A DNA stretch of 64,000 nucleotides from an uncultured Pelagibacteraceae bacterium (GTDB lineage: Bacteria; Pseudomonadota; Alphaproteobacteria; Pelagibacterales; Pelagibacteraceae). The number at the start of each line of letters is the position of its first letter. Position 1 is the first letter of the stretch. The stretch is from NCBI GenBank assembly GCA_902611845.1, contig CACMAX010000002.1, forward strand, positions 62,001-126,000, given 5' to 3'. Of this stretch, positions 7,550-15,987 are shown piece by piece. A program made the translations under genes and the position numbers. The notes under the pieces are model-generated. The model worked only from the letters and a program-made list of their open reading frames with translations. It did no database searches and was not told where the DNA came from.

Positions 7550-9114
7550 TTAAAAAATTATACATACTTTTTAAGCTTGGAAGGAAATTAGCAAAATCTG
7601 ACGCTTTAAGTATATTCACAAAGTTTCATAATCCACCGATTGGAATAAAAATTTTATTTTATTTGTTGTCTTTATCATTTTCAAAAAAAGATAATTCTTT
7701 TTTAAATGAAACCGAAGGTGAAAGATTATCAAACTCCTTGCAATCTATGGGTACAACATTCATTAAATTAGGTCAATTTCTAGCAACTAGACCAGATATA
7801 ATTGGAGAAAGGTTATCAAAGCAACTAGAGAGTTTACAAGATCGTTTGCCTCCCTTTGAATTATCTAAAGCTAAAGAAATAATCAAAAAAGATCTAGGGG
7901 AAGATAATTTTAATTCAATTATAAATCTATCTGCACCAGTGGCAGCAGCATCTATAGCTCAAGTTCATAAAGCGCAAATAAATGATAATGGCATAATTAA
8001 AGATGTGGCTATAAAAATTTTACGACCAAATATAAAAAAAATATTCAACGAAGAAATTGATGCTTTGATGCTTTTTGCTTTTTTAACTGAGTCAATTATC
8101 AAAAAGACAAAAAGACTTAAATTAGTTGAGGTTGTTTATTTGCTAAAAGAAATAACCAATTTAGAAATGGATTTAAGATTTGAAGCCGCTGCAGCTAATG
8201 AGTATTCTGAAAACACTAAGAATGACAGTGGATTTCAAGTCCCTAGAATTTATTGGAATTTTACAAGTGAGAATGTAATGACTTTAGACTGGGTTGAAGG
8301 TGTCTCTATAAGAGAAACAGAAGAGTTAAAAAAAAGAAATATAGATACCAAAAAAATTGCATCAGATATTATTCAACATTTTCTAAGACATGCTGTTAGA
8401 GATGGTTTTTTTCATGCAGATATGCATCAAGGTAACATTTTTATAAACAATAGCGGTCAAATAGTTCCTATCGATTTTGGCATAATGGGAAGACTCGATG
8501 ATTTGAGTAAAAAATTTCTTGCTGAGATTTTATATGGATTTATTAAACGAGATTATAAAAAAGTTGCTGAAGTTCATTTGGCTGCAGGGTTAGTTCCAAA
8601 AGAAGTGCCTGTTGATGATCTCGCCCAAGCACTAAGATCAATAGGGGAGCCAATATTTGGTCAGTCAATTAAAGATATATCTGGTGGTAAACTACTCAAA
8701 CAACTTTTTGATGTGACAGAAAAATTTAATATGCAAACTCAACCACAGTTGCTCATGCTACAGAAAACCATGGTAGTAGTTGAAGGTGTTGCAAGAAGAT
8801 TAAATCCAGAGACAAACATTTGGGAAACGTCAAGACCTGTTCTTGAAAAATGGCTTAAAGAAACAAAAGATCCTATAACAACATTAAATGAAACTCTAAA
8901 AAATTCTGCAGAAGTTATAAAAAGATTACCAGAAATGCCGCAAATAATGGATAAAGCAAACCAAGCATTAACATTTCTTGCAAGCGGACAAATTCCACAA
9001 AATACTAATACGTATAATGATCTAAATACAAAAAAAAATGAAATGGTAGCTTTCAGAAATCAATCAATCATTGGTTTATTATTACTTGTAATTTTAGGAT
9101 TAGTAGTATTTTAA
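7546..9114 (+). CDS. ubiB: ubiquinone biosynthesis kinase-like protein UbiB
   Basis: Atypical ADCK/UbiB-family ATPase needed for ubiquinone synthesis, held at the inner membrane. It has 522 residues from ATG 7546. A TTG nine bases upstream is also in frame, but the ATG overlapping the ubiE stop is preferred. The family KxGQ motif is KLGQ (74-77), the catalytic loop is HADMHQGNIF and the metal motif DFGIMG. A hydrophobic segment (IIGLLLLVILGLVVF) at the very end is the membrane anchor. Confidence 0.95.
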   Translation: MIKKLYILFKLGRKLAKSDALSIFTKFHNPPIGIKILFYLLSLSFSKKDNSFLNETEGERLSNSLQSMGTTFIKLGQFLATRPDIIGERLSKQLESLQDRLPPFELSKAKEIIKKDLGEDNFNSIINLSAPVAAASIAQVHKAQINDNGIIKDVAIKILRPNIKKIFNEEIDALMLFAFLTESIIKKTKRLKLVEVVYLLKEITNLEMDLRFEAAAANEYSENTKNDSGFQVPRIYWNFTSENVMTLDWVEGVSIRETEELKKRNIDTKKIASDIIQHFLRHAVRDGFFHADMHQGNIFINNSGQIVPIDFGIMGRLDDLSKKFLAEILYGFIKRDYKKVAEVHLAAGLVPKEVPVDDLAQALRSIGEPIFGQSIKDISGGKLLKQLFDVTEKFNMQTQPQLLMLQKTMVVVEGVARRLNPETNIWETSRPVLEKWLKETKDPITTLNETLKNSAEVIKRLPEMPQIMDKANQALTFLASGQIPQNTNTYNDLNTKKNEMVAFRNQSIIGLLLLVILGLVVF

Positions 9115-9122
9115 TCTCGACG

Positions 9123-10322
9123 ATGAATTATTTTGAGAATAAAAAAATACTGTTAATTATATGTGGTGGAATTTCTGCTTACAAATGTCTTGAGTTAATA
9201 AGATTATTTAAGAAAAATGGTGCTCGTGTAAAAACTATATTAACAAAAAATGCAAAAGAATTTGTAACTCCACTATCTGTTTCATCTCTTTCCCAAGAAA
9301 AAGTTTATGAAGATATATTTAGTGCAGAGAACGAAGCTGAGATGGACCACATATCTTTATCAAGATGGGCTGATGCAGTATTAGTTGCACCAATTACAGC
9401 TAATACCATATCTAAAGTAGCCTCAGGAAATGCAGAAGATTTGGCGTCTACTGTTTTATTAGCTTCTAACAAACAAATATTTTTAGCACCGGCAATGAAT
9501 GTAAGAATGTGGGAGCATCCTTCTACTAGAGAAAACATATTAAAATTAAATAGCTTTGGATACAAAATTATTGGGCCAGAGATAGGAGATATGGCATGCG
9601 GTGAATATGGTGAAGGAAAAATGACAGAACCAAATGAAATAGTCAATACGCTTAAAAATTATTTTTCTAATTTAGATAAAAATAAAAAATTTAAAGCTTT
9701 AGTTACTGCAGGACCAACTAATGAATATATTGATCCTGTAAGATATATTACAAATAAATCCAGTGGCAAACAAGGATATGAAATAGCCAAATGTCTTAGA
9801 GACAATGGATTTGATACGACACTTATTTCTGGAAAGACAAGTATTAAACCGTTGGATGGTGTTAATTTTGTAAGTGTTGAAACGGCTGAAGAGATGTTCA
9901 AAGAAAGTTTAAATAATCTACCAACAGATGTAGCTATTTTTTCAGCAGCTGTTTCTGATTTTAAAGTGAAAAATTATAAAAATACAAAGATTAAAAAGAA
10001 TGAAGGATTTAACTTAGAGCTAGAAAAAAATATAGATATTTTAAATCATATATCTAATCATAATTCATTAAGACCAAAAATAACAATTGGTTTTGCAGCA
10101 GAAACAAACAATCTCTCGACAAATGCAAAGAAGAAGTTGAATGAAAAAAATTGTGACTGGGTAATTGCAAATGATGTCTCAGATCAAACTATAGGATTTG
10201 GGTCAGATTTTAATAAAATTTCTATATTTTACAAAGATAAACCTGAAGAAAATTTTGAAAAGATGAGTAAATCATTGGTCGCTGAAGAAATAGTCAAAAG
10301 AGTAATTCAACAGATTAATTAA
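9123..10322 (+). CDS. coaBC: bifunctional phosphopantothenoylcysteine decarboxylase/synthetase
   Basis: Two consecutive steps of coenzyme A synthesis in one protein of 399 residues. The N-terminal flavoprotein (CoaC) half has GGISAYK (15-21), the substrate motif PAMNVRMW near 122 and the flexible-flap MACGEYGEGKM near 158. The CTP-dependent CoaB half begins at about 190 with TAGPTNEYIDPVRYITN. It sits between ubiB and dut, as in many alphaproteobacteria. Confidence 0.97.
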   Translation: MNYFENKKILLIICGGISAYKCLELIRLFKKNGARVKTILTKNAKEFVTPLSVSSLSQEKVYEDIFSAENEAEMDHISLSRWADAVLVAPITANTISKVASGNAEDLASTVLLASNKQIFLAPAMNVRMWEHPSTRENILKLNSFGYKIIGPEIGDMACGEYGEGKMTEPNEIVNTLKNYFSNLDKNKKFKALVTAGPTNEYIDPVRYITNKSSGKQGYEIAKCLRDNGFDTTLISGKTSIKPLDGVNFVSVETAEEMFKESLNNLPTDVAIFSAAVSDFKVKNYKNTKIKKNEGFNLELEKNIDILNHISNHNSLRPKITIGFAAETNNLSTNAKKKLNEKNCDWVIANDVSDQTIGFGSDFNKISIFYKDKPEENFEKMSKSLVAEEIVKRVIQQIN

Positions 10323-10326
10323 CTTA

Positions 10327-10764
10327 ATGGTGAAAGTCTTAATTAAAAAATTAGACAAAAAAGTTAAATTGCCAGAATATAAAACAACAGGTTCATCTGG
10401 ACTAGATTTGACTGCATTCATTGATAAGAAAATAGTAGTTAAACCAGGTGAAAACGCTTTAATACCAACAGGTATATCTATCGCAATACCTGAGGATACC
10501 GAAGTTCAGATCAGGCCGCGATCAGGTTTAGCAGCTAAAAATAATATAAGTGTATTAAATACTCCTGGAACAATTGATAGTGACTATAGAGGAGAAATTA
10601 AAGTTATTTTATTTAATCATGGAGATAAAGACTTTACAGTAAATAACGATGATAGGATTGCACAAATGATATTAATGCCAATTCTAAAATTAGATTTTGA
10701 AACTGTAGAAACTTTGCCTGAGACAATTAGAGGTTCGGGTGGATTTGGATCAACAGGTAAGTGA
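10327..10764 (+). CDS. dut: dUTP diphosphatase
   Basis: Hydrolyses dUTP to dUMP, keeping uracil out of DNA and supplying thymidylate synthesis. It has 145 residues. All five trimeric dUTPase motifs are visible, including RPRSGLAAKN, LNTPGTIDSDYRGEI and the C-terminal RGSGGFGSTGK. The end overlaps the GTG start of the next gene by four bases. Confidence 0.97.
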   Translation: MVKVLIKKLDKKVKLPEYKTTGSSGLDLTAFIDKKIVVKPGENALIPTGISIAIPEDTEVQIRPRSGLAAKNNISVLNTPGTIDSDYRGEIKVILFNHGDKDFTVNNDDRIAQMILMPILKLDFETVETLPETIRGSGGFGSTGK

Positions 10765-11513
10765 AAAATTCATTATCAAAACGAAAGCTTGAGAGATACT
10801 CTAGACAATTAATACTTAAGGATATTGGTATATTAGGACAAAAGAAAATAATTAATTCAAAAGTTTTAATTGTAGGAATTGGTGGATTAGGTAGTCCAGT
10901 TGCAGATTTGTTGGCTAGATGTGGTGTAGGGTATATAGGAGCTATTGATCACGACAAAGTAGATATTTCAAATCTTCAAAGACAAATCTTATATACTTCA
11001 AAAGATGTAGGAAAATTTAAGGTTGATATATTTAAAAGAAGAATAAAGTTAATTAACAGAGATGTAAAAGTCAAAATTTTAAAACAAAAAGCATCTGAAA
11101 AAAATTTGAATAAAATTGTTAAAGATTTCGACATAATTGTAGATGGAACAGATAATTTTAAAACTAAATTTTTAATAAATAAGTTTTCAGTTAAATATAA
11201 AAAAAAATTAATAGTTGGGGCGATTAGTAAATTTGATGGACATATTTTTTCATTCGATTTTAATAATAAATCAAGTCCATGTTTAAAGTGTTTTTATCAA
11301 TCAGAACCGTCCGATGAAATTTTAAATTGTGAAAGTGAAGGAATATTGGGAACCACATCAAATATAATCGGTAGTATGCAAGCAAATGAAGTTTTAAAAA
11401 ACATAATTTCTTCAGATAAAAGTCTTCACTCATCAATTCTGGTAGTTAATCTAAAAAAACTTGAATTTAGAAAAATAAAATTTACCAAAAAAAAAGGTTG
11501 TTTATGCAATTAA
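10761..11513 (+). CDS. ThiF/MoeB/HesA-family sulfur-carrier adenylyltransferase
   Basis: E1-like enzyme that adenylates the C-terminal Gly-Gly of a small sulfur-carrier protein (MoaD or ThiS type) for molybdopterin or thiamine synthesis. It has 250 residues from a GTG start overlapping dut. The nucleotide-binding loop is GIGGLGSP near 34-41, and the zinc-binding pairs are CLKC and the terminal CLC. NCESEGILG resembles the region just after the usual active-site cysteine. No MoaD or ThiS gene is next to it, so I cannot choose between MoeB and ThiF. Confidence 0.88.
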   Translation: MKNSLSKRKLERYSRQLILKDIGILGQKKIINSKVLIVGIGGLGSPVADLLARCGVGYIGAIDHDKVDISNLQRQILYTSKDVGKFKVDIFKRRIKLINRDVKVKILKQKASEKNLNKIVKDFDIIVDGTDNFKTKFLINKFSVKYKKKLIVGAISKFDGHIFSFDFNNKSSPCLKCFYQSEPSDEILNCESEGILGTTSNIIGSMQANEVLKNIISSDKSLHSSILVVNLKKLEFRKIKFTKKKGCLCN

Positions 11514-11950
11514 TCTTTAAGATTTTAATGATAATATTTTTTACCTCGAATGCCATTTCTGAAGATAATGAAAAATTTTTAATGCTTAAAAATGATAAGG
11601 TAAATGTAAGATATGGCCCAAGCTTTGATTATCCAATAAAGTATATTTACAAAAAAATAAATTTACCAGTAAAAGTGATTGATAAAAAAGAAAATTTTAG
11701 AAGAATAATTGATAATAAAAAAAATAGTGGGTGGATACATATATCTCAATTGAAGCAATCAAAATCCTTTATAACTGTGTCAAATAAAATTCTTTTCAAA
11801 AAACCAACTAAATTTTCTAAACCCTTGGCTAAAATAGAAACTGGAAGATTATTGTTAGTAAAAAAATGTGAGAGAAATTGGTGCTTAGTAGAAACTAAAA
11901 GTTTTAAGGGTTGGGTTGAAAAAGAAAATCTTTGGGGAAAAATCAACTAA
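11504..11950 (+). CDS. exported protein with bacterial SH3 domains
   Basis: About 148 residues from ATG 11504, which overlaps the previous stop by 10 bases. The N-terminal signal peptide is MQLIFKILMIIFFTSNAIS. A first SH3b repeat follows (VNVRYGPSFDYPIKYIY, then GWIHISQL), and a second is degenerate (GWVEKENLWG). Such proteins bind peptidoglycan or act as periplasmic adaptors, but the partner is unknown. It is the last gene of the ubiE operon. Confidence 0.75.
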   Translation: MQLIFKILMIIFFTSNAISEDNEKFLMLKNDKVNVRYGPSFDYPIKYIYKKINLPVKVIDKKENFRRIIDNKKNSGWIHISQLKQSKSFITVSNKILFKKPTKFSKPLAKIETGRLLLVKKCERNWCLVETKSFKGWVEKENLWGKIN

Positions 11951-11978
11951 CCCTCTAAGTTATATATATATTTACTAA

Positions 11979-12158
11979 TTATTTTTGTTGGACACATACG
12001 TCTTTGATCACTGGAGCATTCGCACAATCAACACATTTAGTCTTTTGAACGATACATCCATCATCAAGGACTTCAACATCAACTATTTTATCACACTTGG
12101 AACAAGTTGAAGAAATTGTTAACCCACATTTTTTACAATTATAATTTTCTATTTGCAT
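11979..12158 (-). CDS. 59-residue cysteine-rich protein (zinc-ribbon-like), probably iron-regulated
   Basis: A 59-residue protein with nine cysteines (8, 11, 19, 22, 35, 42, 45 and 55 among them). Three CxxC pairs are visible (CKKC, CSKC, CVDC), suggesting bound zinc or iron. No signal peptide is present and I recognise no named family. It lies downstream of the katG operon on the same strand, after a 144-base gap holding two copies of an 18-base repeat and a third Fur-like box. One candidate promoter (TTCGCA, 17 bases, TAATAT) has its -35 inside the nearest box. That arrangement suggests metal-dependent control. Codon structure and the promoter layout support a real gene. Confidence 0.65.
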   Translation of the reverse strand: MQIENYNCKKCGLTISSTCSKCDKIVDVEVLDDGCIVQKTKCVDCANAPVIKDVCVQQK

Positions 12159-12202
12159 AATTTAAAAATTAAATATGAAAATATTATTTTCAACAAATAT
12201 TC

Positions 12203-12250
12203 TTGCGAATAATTATTATTTACGCATTTTTTTTGCGAATAATTATTATT
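12203..12250 (-). promoter_or_regulatory. two tandem Fur-like boxes (18-bp direct repeat)
   Basis: The sequence TTGCGAATAATTATTATT occurs at 12203-12220 and exactly again at 12233-12250, 30 bases apart, about three helical turns. Each contains a 7-1-7 motif (TGCGAAT-A-ATTATTA) matching the Fur consensus TGATAATnATTATCA at most positions. They lie 45-92 bases upstream of the Cys-rich gene start at 12158. The Fur-family gene at 31.5 kb could supply the regulator. Binding is inferred. Confidence 0.6.
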
Positions 12251-12290
12251 ACTACAAATTATCTTTATAAAATTTTTTCTATTTATTTAT

Positions 12291-12305
12291 TGATAATGAT
12301 TATTA
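12291..12305. promoter_or_regulatory. third Fur-like box, overlapping the end of the DUF2061 gene
   Basis: TGATAATGATTATTA matches the 7-1-7 Fur consensus TGATAATnATTATCA at 13 of 14 defined positions, the best of the three. It covers the stop codon of the upstream gene and lies about 135 bases before the Cys-rich gene, in line with the two tandem boxes. Confidence 0.5.
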
Positions 12306-12545
12306 TTTACTTTTTGGTCTGCTTGCCCACCACTTATCTAAAATGAAATACCAAATAGAATTGGCAATAGGTTCTACAATTGCATCGGTCAAAGCTATCA
12401 TAAAAGATACATCAGCAACTAACATCAAAACAGTTATAGCAATTGCAAAATGACCAACTGTATAAACAATTGTTCTTAAAATAGAGCCTCTGTTATTGGA
12501 ATAAATCTGACCGGCAGCTTTAAAAATACCGTTGGTAACTTCCAT
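12303..12545 (-). CDS. DUF2061-family small membrane protein
   Basis: An 80-residue protein with two hydrophobic segments (about 26-46 and 48-70). The pattern SILRTIVYTVGHFAIAIT followed by DAIVEPIANSIWYFILDKWW matches DUF2061 proteins, whose function is unknown. ATG overlaps the stop of the hydroxylase gene by one base (TAATG), so it is cotranslated with it as the third gene of the katG run. Some DUF2061 proteins sit beside sulfate-assimilation or stress genes, but nothing here fixes a role. Confidence 0.72.
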   Translation of the reverse strand: MEVTNGIFKAAGQIYSNNRGSILRTIVYTVGHFAIAITVLMLVADVSFMIALTDAIVEPIANSIWYFILDKWWASRPKSK

Positions 12546-13141
12546 TATTCTTTAAACGGGCTTTCAAGAACACAAGCAACTAAGTGAACTCGAGCCTGTT
12601 CTCCTCCATTAAAAAAGTTATGATACTTTGTATTGTTAGTAATCCATACATGTCCATCTGCAGGCAAATGTTTTGCAACATTTTCAATGACCATTGAACA
12701 ACCTGCATTAGTTACTATCGGAATATGCAATCTACACTCTGGATCTTTGTGCCAGCTTAGCGTTGATCTTGGCTCTTTTAATAAAAGCCTTACTCTTCCT
12801 AGTTTAAATTTTTTACTAAGAATTTCATAAACCTCTTTAAAATAAGTTTTCTCGAACTCTGGTAGCAACTGAGTATATTTCGATTCATCTATATCAATAT
12901 CTCTTGAGACTTCTTTGCCTGTCTCATCTGCAATAGTCCAATATCTACCTCTGATATTATTCCCTTCTATAGAGTGTTTGTTATTTGGAATTTGATTTAA
13001 AGGAATTGCACCAAAGTGAGTAACACCTGGCGAATTAAATTTCTTTTTCTCTAAAATTAGATTTAAGTCATTTCGCAATCTATTTATATCAAACTTAATT
13101 TCAGGAACTTTATAAAAGTCTTCGAACGATAGTGATGTCAT
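12545..13141 (-). CDS. aspartyl/asparaginyl beta-hydroxylase-family dioxygenase
   Basis: Predicted 2-oxoglutarate/Fe(II)-dependent hydroxylase of 198 residues with a cupin core. The iron ligands are visible as His131-x-Asp133 (SWHKDPECR) and His174 (KYHNFFN), and Arg184 (EQARVHL) fits the 2-oxoglutarate-binding arginine. The substrate is unknown; relatives hydroxylate Asp, Asn or Arg residues or small metabolites. It follows katG by 19 bases and overlaps the DUF2061 gene, so an iron enzyme is placed under the same operator region as the haem enzyme KatG. Confidence 0.85.
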   Translation of the reverse strand: MTSLSFEDFYKVPEIKFDINRLRNDLNLILEKKKFNSPGVTHFGAIPLNQIPNNKHSIEGNNIRGRYWTIADETGKEVSRDIDIDESKYTQLLPEFEKTYFKEVYEILSKKFKLGRVRLLLKEPRSTLSWHKDPECRLHIPIVTNAGCSMVIENVAKHLPADGHVWITNNTKYHNFFNGGEQARVHLVACVLESPFKE

Positions 13142-13160
13142 TTTTCCGCTTTCCTTAATA

Positions 13161-15398
13161 CTAGTTTAATCTTAAATCAAATCTATCTGCATTCATCACT
13201 TTGACCCATGCAGATACAAAGTCTTTAACAAATTTGTCAGATGAGTCTTTGCAGGCATAGACTTCAGCTAATGCTCTTAATTGAGAATTTGAACCAAAAA
13301 TAAGGTCAACTCTTGAACCTTTCCACTTAGTTTTTTTAGACTTTCTATCTTTACCAACAAAATATTGTTCAGATTTGTCAGCTTCTTTCCAAGTGGTACT
13401 CATATCAAGAAGATTTACAAAATAATCTGTTGATAGAGTTCCAGGTTTTTTTGTGAAAACTCCATTTTTAGAACTATCATAGTTTGTATCTAAAACTCTC
13501 ATTCCTCCTACAAGAACTGTCATCTCTGGTGCCGTTAATCCCATTAATTGTGCCTTATCAATTAATTTTTCCTCAGCTGAAACATTAGATTTACCTTTTT
13601 TCATGTAGTTTCTAAAACCATCCGCTTGCGGCTCAAGTAATCCAAATGAATTTACATCTGTTTGGTCTTGTCTTGCATCTCCTCTTCCAGGAGTAAATGG
13701 AACCTGAATTTTATGACCAGCTTTTTTTGCTGCCATCTCTATTCCTACATTTCCACCTAATACTATAAGATCCGCCATTGAGACTGATTTTTTATTTGTA
13801 TCAAATTTTTTCTTAATTTTTTGTAAAGCTTTAATAACCTTTGAAAGTTTTTTAGGGTTATTGACTTTCCAACTTCTTTGAGGCTCAAGCATAATTCTTG
13901 CTCCGTTTGCTCCACCTCTTTTGTCAGAACCTCTGTATGTAGAAGCAGAAGCCCAAGCCGTAGAAACTAAATCAGAAACAGAGATTTTTGATTTTGAAAG
14001 CTTTGATTTTAAATCTCTTATATCTTTTGATTTAAGTTTATATTTTGGTTTATCTATAGGATCTTGCCAAATTAATTGTTCTTTTGGTACTTCGCTACCC
14101 AAATAACATGCTCTTGGTCCCATGTCTCTATGAGTAAGCTTAAACCAAGCTCTTGCAAATGCATCAGCAAATTCATCTGGATTTTGATAAAAATGTTTTG
14201 AAATTGGTCCATAACTTTTATCCATTCTCAAAGATAAATCAGTTGTTTGCATCATTGGAGGATGCATTTTACTTTTATCATGAGCATCAGGTACCATTTT
14301 AATTCTCTGACCATTCTTTTTTGGGGTCCATTGAAATGCACCGGCAGGTCCTTTAGTCAATTCCCATTCATGGTTAAATAAACAATCAAAGTAACCCATA
14401 TCCCATTGTGTTGGTGTTTGTGTCCATGCTCCTTCAATACCACTACTTATTGCATGTACACCTTTTCCTGATTTGTAATTACTATTCCAACCAGTTGCTT
14501 GATCTTGAATTCTTGATGCTTCTGGATCAGGTCCTTTATGTGATTCAGGTGCAGCACCGTGAGATTTTCCAAAAGTGTGACCACCAGCAACTAGTGCAAC
14601 TGTTTCATAATCATTCATTGCCATTCGTCCAAATGTTTCTCTAATATCGTGAGCTGCTTTCAATGGGTCTGGATTAAAATCTGGACCTTGTGGATTTACA
14701 TAAATTAATCCCATGTGAGAAGCCCCTAATGGTTGTTCAAGATCTCTTTTTCCGCTGTATCTCTTAACACCTAACATTTCTTTTTCTGAACCCCAGTAAA
14801 TATCATCTTCTGGTTCCCAGATATCAGTTCTCCCCGCTCCAAATCCAAAAGTTTTAAAGCCCATTGACTCTAATGCTACATTTCCAACTAATATAAATAA
14901 ATCTGCCCAAGAAATTCTTTTTCCATATTTCTGTTTTATTGGCCACAAAAGTAATCTAGCTTTATCTAAATTAACATTATCAGGCCAAGCATTTAACGGT
15001 GCAAACCTTTGATTACCTGTTCCAGCTCCCCCTCTACCATCGCCTGTTCTGTATGTACCTGCTGCGTGCCATGCTAGTCTAATAAATAAGGGACCATAAT
15101 GACCGTAATCTGCTGGCCACCAATCTTGAGAGTCAGTCATTAATTTGTTTAAATCTTTTTTAAGTGCTTTGTAATTTAGTTTTTTAAATTCTTTAGAATA
15201 ATTAAATTTTTTCTCCATTGGATTTGATAAATTCGAGTGCTGACTTAAAATTTTCAAATTCAAACTATTTGGCCAAAAGTCTCTATTTGTTTGTCCTCTT
15301 CCAGCGCTAAATTTTGCTGGTGTACCTGCACCCGTAAAAGGGCACTTACTTAATTCTGCTGATTTAAATGTTTTACTTTTATGAAATTCCGCACTCAT
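13161..15398 (-). CDS. katG: catalase-peroxidase KatG
   Basis: Haem enzyme that breaks down hydrogen peroxide and also has peroxidase activity. The 745-residue length is normal for the fused two-domain family. The distal site has Arg, Trp and His in [15 protein letters not shown], and the Trp-Tyr-Met crosslink residues are in [14 protein letters not shown] and FGRMAMND. The proximal haem ligand is in [30 protein letters not shown] gives a strong Shine-Dalgarno. Two Irr-type operators lie 21-60 bases upstream of the start. Catalases are uncommon in streamlined marine SAR11, so this may be an accessory trait, although its codon usage looks native. Confidence 0.98.
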   Translation of the reverse strand: MSAEFHKSKTFKSAELSKCPFTGAGTPAKFSAGRGQTNRDFWPNSLNLKILSQHSNLSNPMEKKFNYSKEFKKLNYKALKKDLNKLMTDSQDWWPADYGHYGPLFIRLAWHAAGTYRTGDGRGGAGTGNQRFAPLNAWPDNVNLDKARLLLWPIKQKYGKRISWADLFILVGNVALESMGFKTFGFGAGRTDIWEPEDDIYWGSEKEMLGVKRYSGKRDLEQPLGASHMGLIYVNPQGPDFNPDPLKAAHDIRETFGRMAMNDYETVALVAGGHTFGKSHGAAPESHKGPDPEASRIQDQATGWNSNYKSGKGVHAISSGIEGAWTQTPTQWDMGYFDCLFNHEWELTKGPAGAFQWTPKKNGQRIKMVPDAHDKSKMHPPMMQTTDLSLRMDKSYGPISKHFYQNPDEFADAFARAWFKLTHRDMGPRACYLGSEVPKEQLIWQDPIDKPKYKLKSKDIRDLKSKLSKSKISVSDLVSTAWASASTYRGSDKRGGANGARIMLEPQRSWKVNNPKKLSKVIKALQKIKKKFDTNKKSVSMADLIVLGGNVGIEMAAKKAGHKIQVPFTPGRGDARQDQTDVNSFGLLEPQADGFRNYMKKGKSNVSAEEKLIDKAQLMGLTAPEMTVLVGGMRVLDTNYDSSKNGVFTKKPGTLSTDYFVNLLDMSTTWKEADKSEQYFVGKDRKSKKTKWKGSRVDLIFGSNSQLRALAEVYACKDSSDKFVKDFVSAWVKVMNADRFDLRLN

Positions 15399-15418
15399 TA
15401 TTATTTATCTCCTTTTAT

Positions 15419-15458
15419 ATTATAATTATTCTAATTCGTTGTTTATAATTATTCTAAA
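15419..15458 (-). promoter_or_regulatory. two Irr-type iron control elements upstream of katG
   Basis: TTATAATTATTCTAA is present exactly at 15420-15434 and 15443-15457, 23 bases apart. Extended to 17 bases, the second copy matches the alphaproteobacterial ICE consensus TTTAGAAYNRTTCTAAA at all but one position, and the first misses three. The same core also matches 14 of 15 bases of a PerR box, but the regulator next door is Irr-like, so ICE is preferred. Spacing of about two helical turns suggests cooperative binding over the katG promoter. Confidence 0.75.
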
Positions 15459-15503
15459 GAAGATTGTCAATAAGTCAGAATATTTATGATTTAATTTTGA
15501 AAC

Positions 15504-15914
15504 TCAGTCTTCTAATTTTACTAAAACTTCAACTGATTTAATTTTTTTTCCAGGTATAGATTTTTGAATTTCTATCGGTCCTACATCCTCATTTTTAAGA
15601 TCAATAAGCTTTTCTTCTTTAACATCAAAAAAATGGTGGTGATCTGTGACATTTGTATCAAAGTAGGTTTGATTAGAATTTATTGGAATTTCTTTTAGAT
15701 ATCCTTTTTTATGAAATGCATGAACTGTATTGTAAACAGTTGCTAAAGAAACTTTCTCTCCAGTTTTATCCTTTATCAAATTGAATAAGTCGTTTATCGT
15801 GAAATGGAAAGTTTTATCTCTATTAAATAAAACCTCGCAAATATTTATTCTTTGTTTAGTTGGTCTTAAGCTAGAGTTTCTTAGTTTTTCAATAAATTCT
15901 TGTTTACTAGTCAT
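15504..15914 (-). CDS. irr: iron response regulator Irr (Fur superfamily)
   Basis: Haem-responsive transcription factor that controls iron and haem genes in alphaproteobacteria. It has 136 residues from ATG 15914; an upstream TTG is in frame but less likely. The winged-helix domain has LRPTKQRI and SLATVYNTVHAF (56-67). The segment TYFDTNVTDHHHFF (83-96) with the triple histidine is the Irr hallmark, separating it from Fur, Zur and PerR. The N-terminal haem regulatory Cys-Pro motif of Bradyrhizobium Irr is absent. An ICE lies just upstream, suggesting autoregulation. Irr next to fabA-fabB-fabI is a recurrent alphaproteobacterial arrangement. Confidence 0.9.
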   Translation of the reverse strand: MTSKQEFIEKLRNSSLRPTKQRINICEVLFNRDKTFHFTINDLFNLIKDKTGEKVSLATVYNTVHAFHKKGYLKEIPINSNQTYFDTNVTDHHHFFDVKEEKLIDLKNEDVGPIEIQKSIPGKKIKSVEVLVKLED

Positions 15915-15920
15915 TAGCAA

Positions 15921-15937
15921 TTTAAAACTATTCTAAA
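15921..15937. promoter_or_regulatory. Irr-type operator in the irr-fabA intergenic region
   Basis: TTTAAAACTATTCTAAA matches the ICE consensus TTTAGAAYNRTTCTAAA at 16 of 17 positions. It lies 7-23 bases upstream of the irr ATG, and on the other strand it covers the expected -35 position of the fabA promoter. It could therefore let Irr repress itself and modulate the fatty-acid operon. Confidence 0.65.
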
Positions 15938-15947
15938 CTATTTGTAT

Positions 15948-15955
15948 ATTATAAT
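15948..15955. promoter_or_regulatory. shared divergent -10 element (ATTATAAT) for fabA and irr
   Basis: The palindrome-like ATTATAAT holds a perfect TATAAT on each strand: 15950-15955 for the fabA direction and 15953-15948 for the irr direction. Neither has a good -35 at 16-18 bases. The ICE at 15921-15937 lies in the fabA -35 zone and just downstream of the predicted irr start point. Confidence 0.45.
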
Positions 15956-15987
15956 GTACCTAAATCAAGTAATAAGATTACAAAATT

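Noticed and set aside
9305..9646. 113-codon open frame antisense to coaBC
   Set aside because: It mirrors the codon pattern of a well-supported gene on the other strand and has no recognisable domain. Similar antisense frames over pnp, dnaK, mnmG and others were rejected for the same reason.
13161..15398. katG as a clear recent foreign insertion
   Set aside because: No flanking repeats, integrase or tRNA, and codon use looks like the neighbours; only its unusual presence in such genomes is notable.
15419..15458. PerR boxes as the first interpretation of the katG operators
   Set aside because: The core fits PerR almost as well, but the adjacent regulator has the Irr TYFDTN..DHHHFF signature and the sites extend to the ICE consensus.
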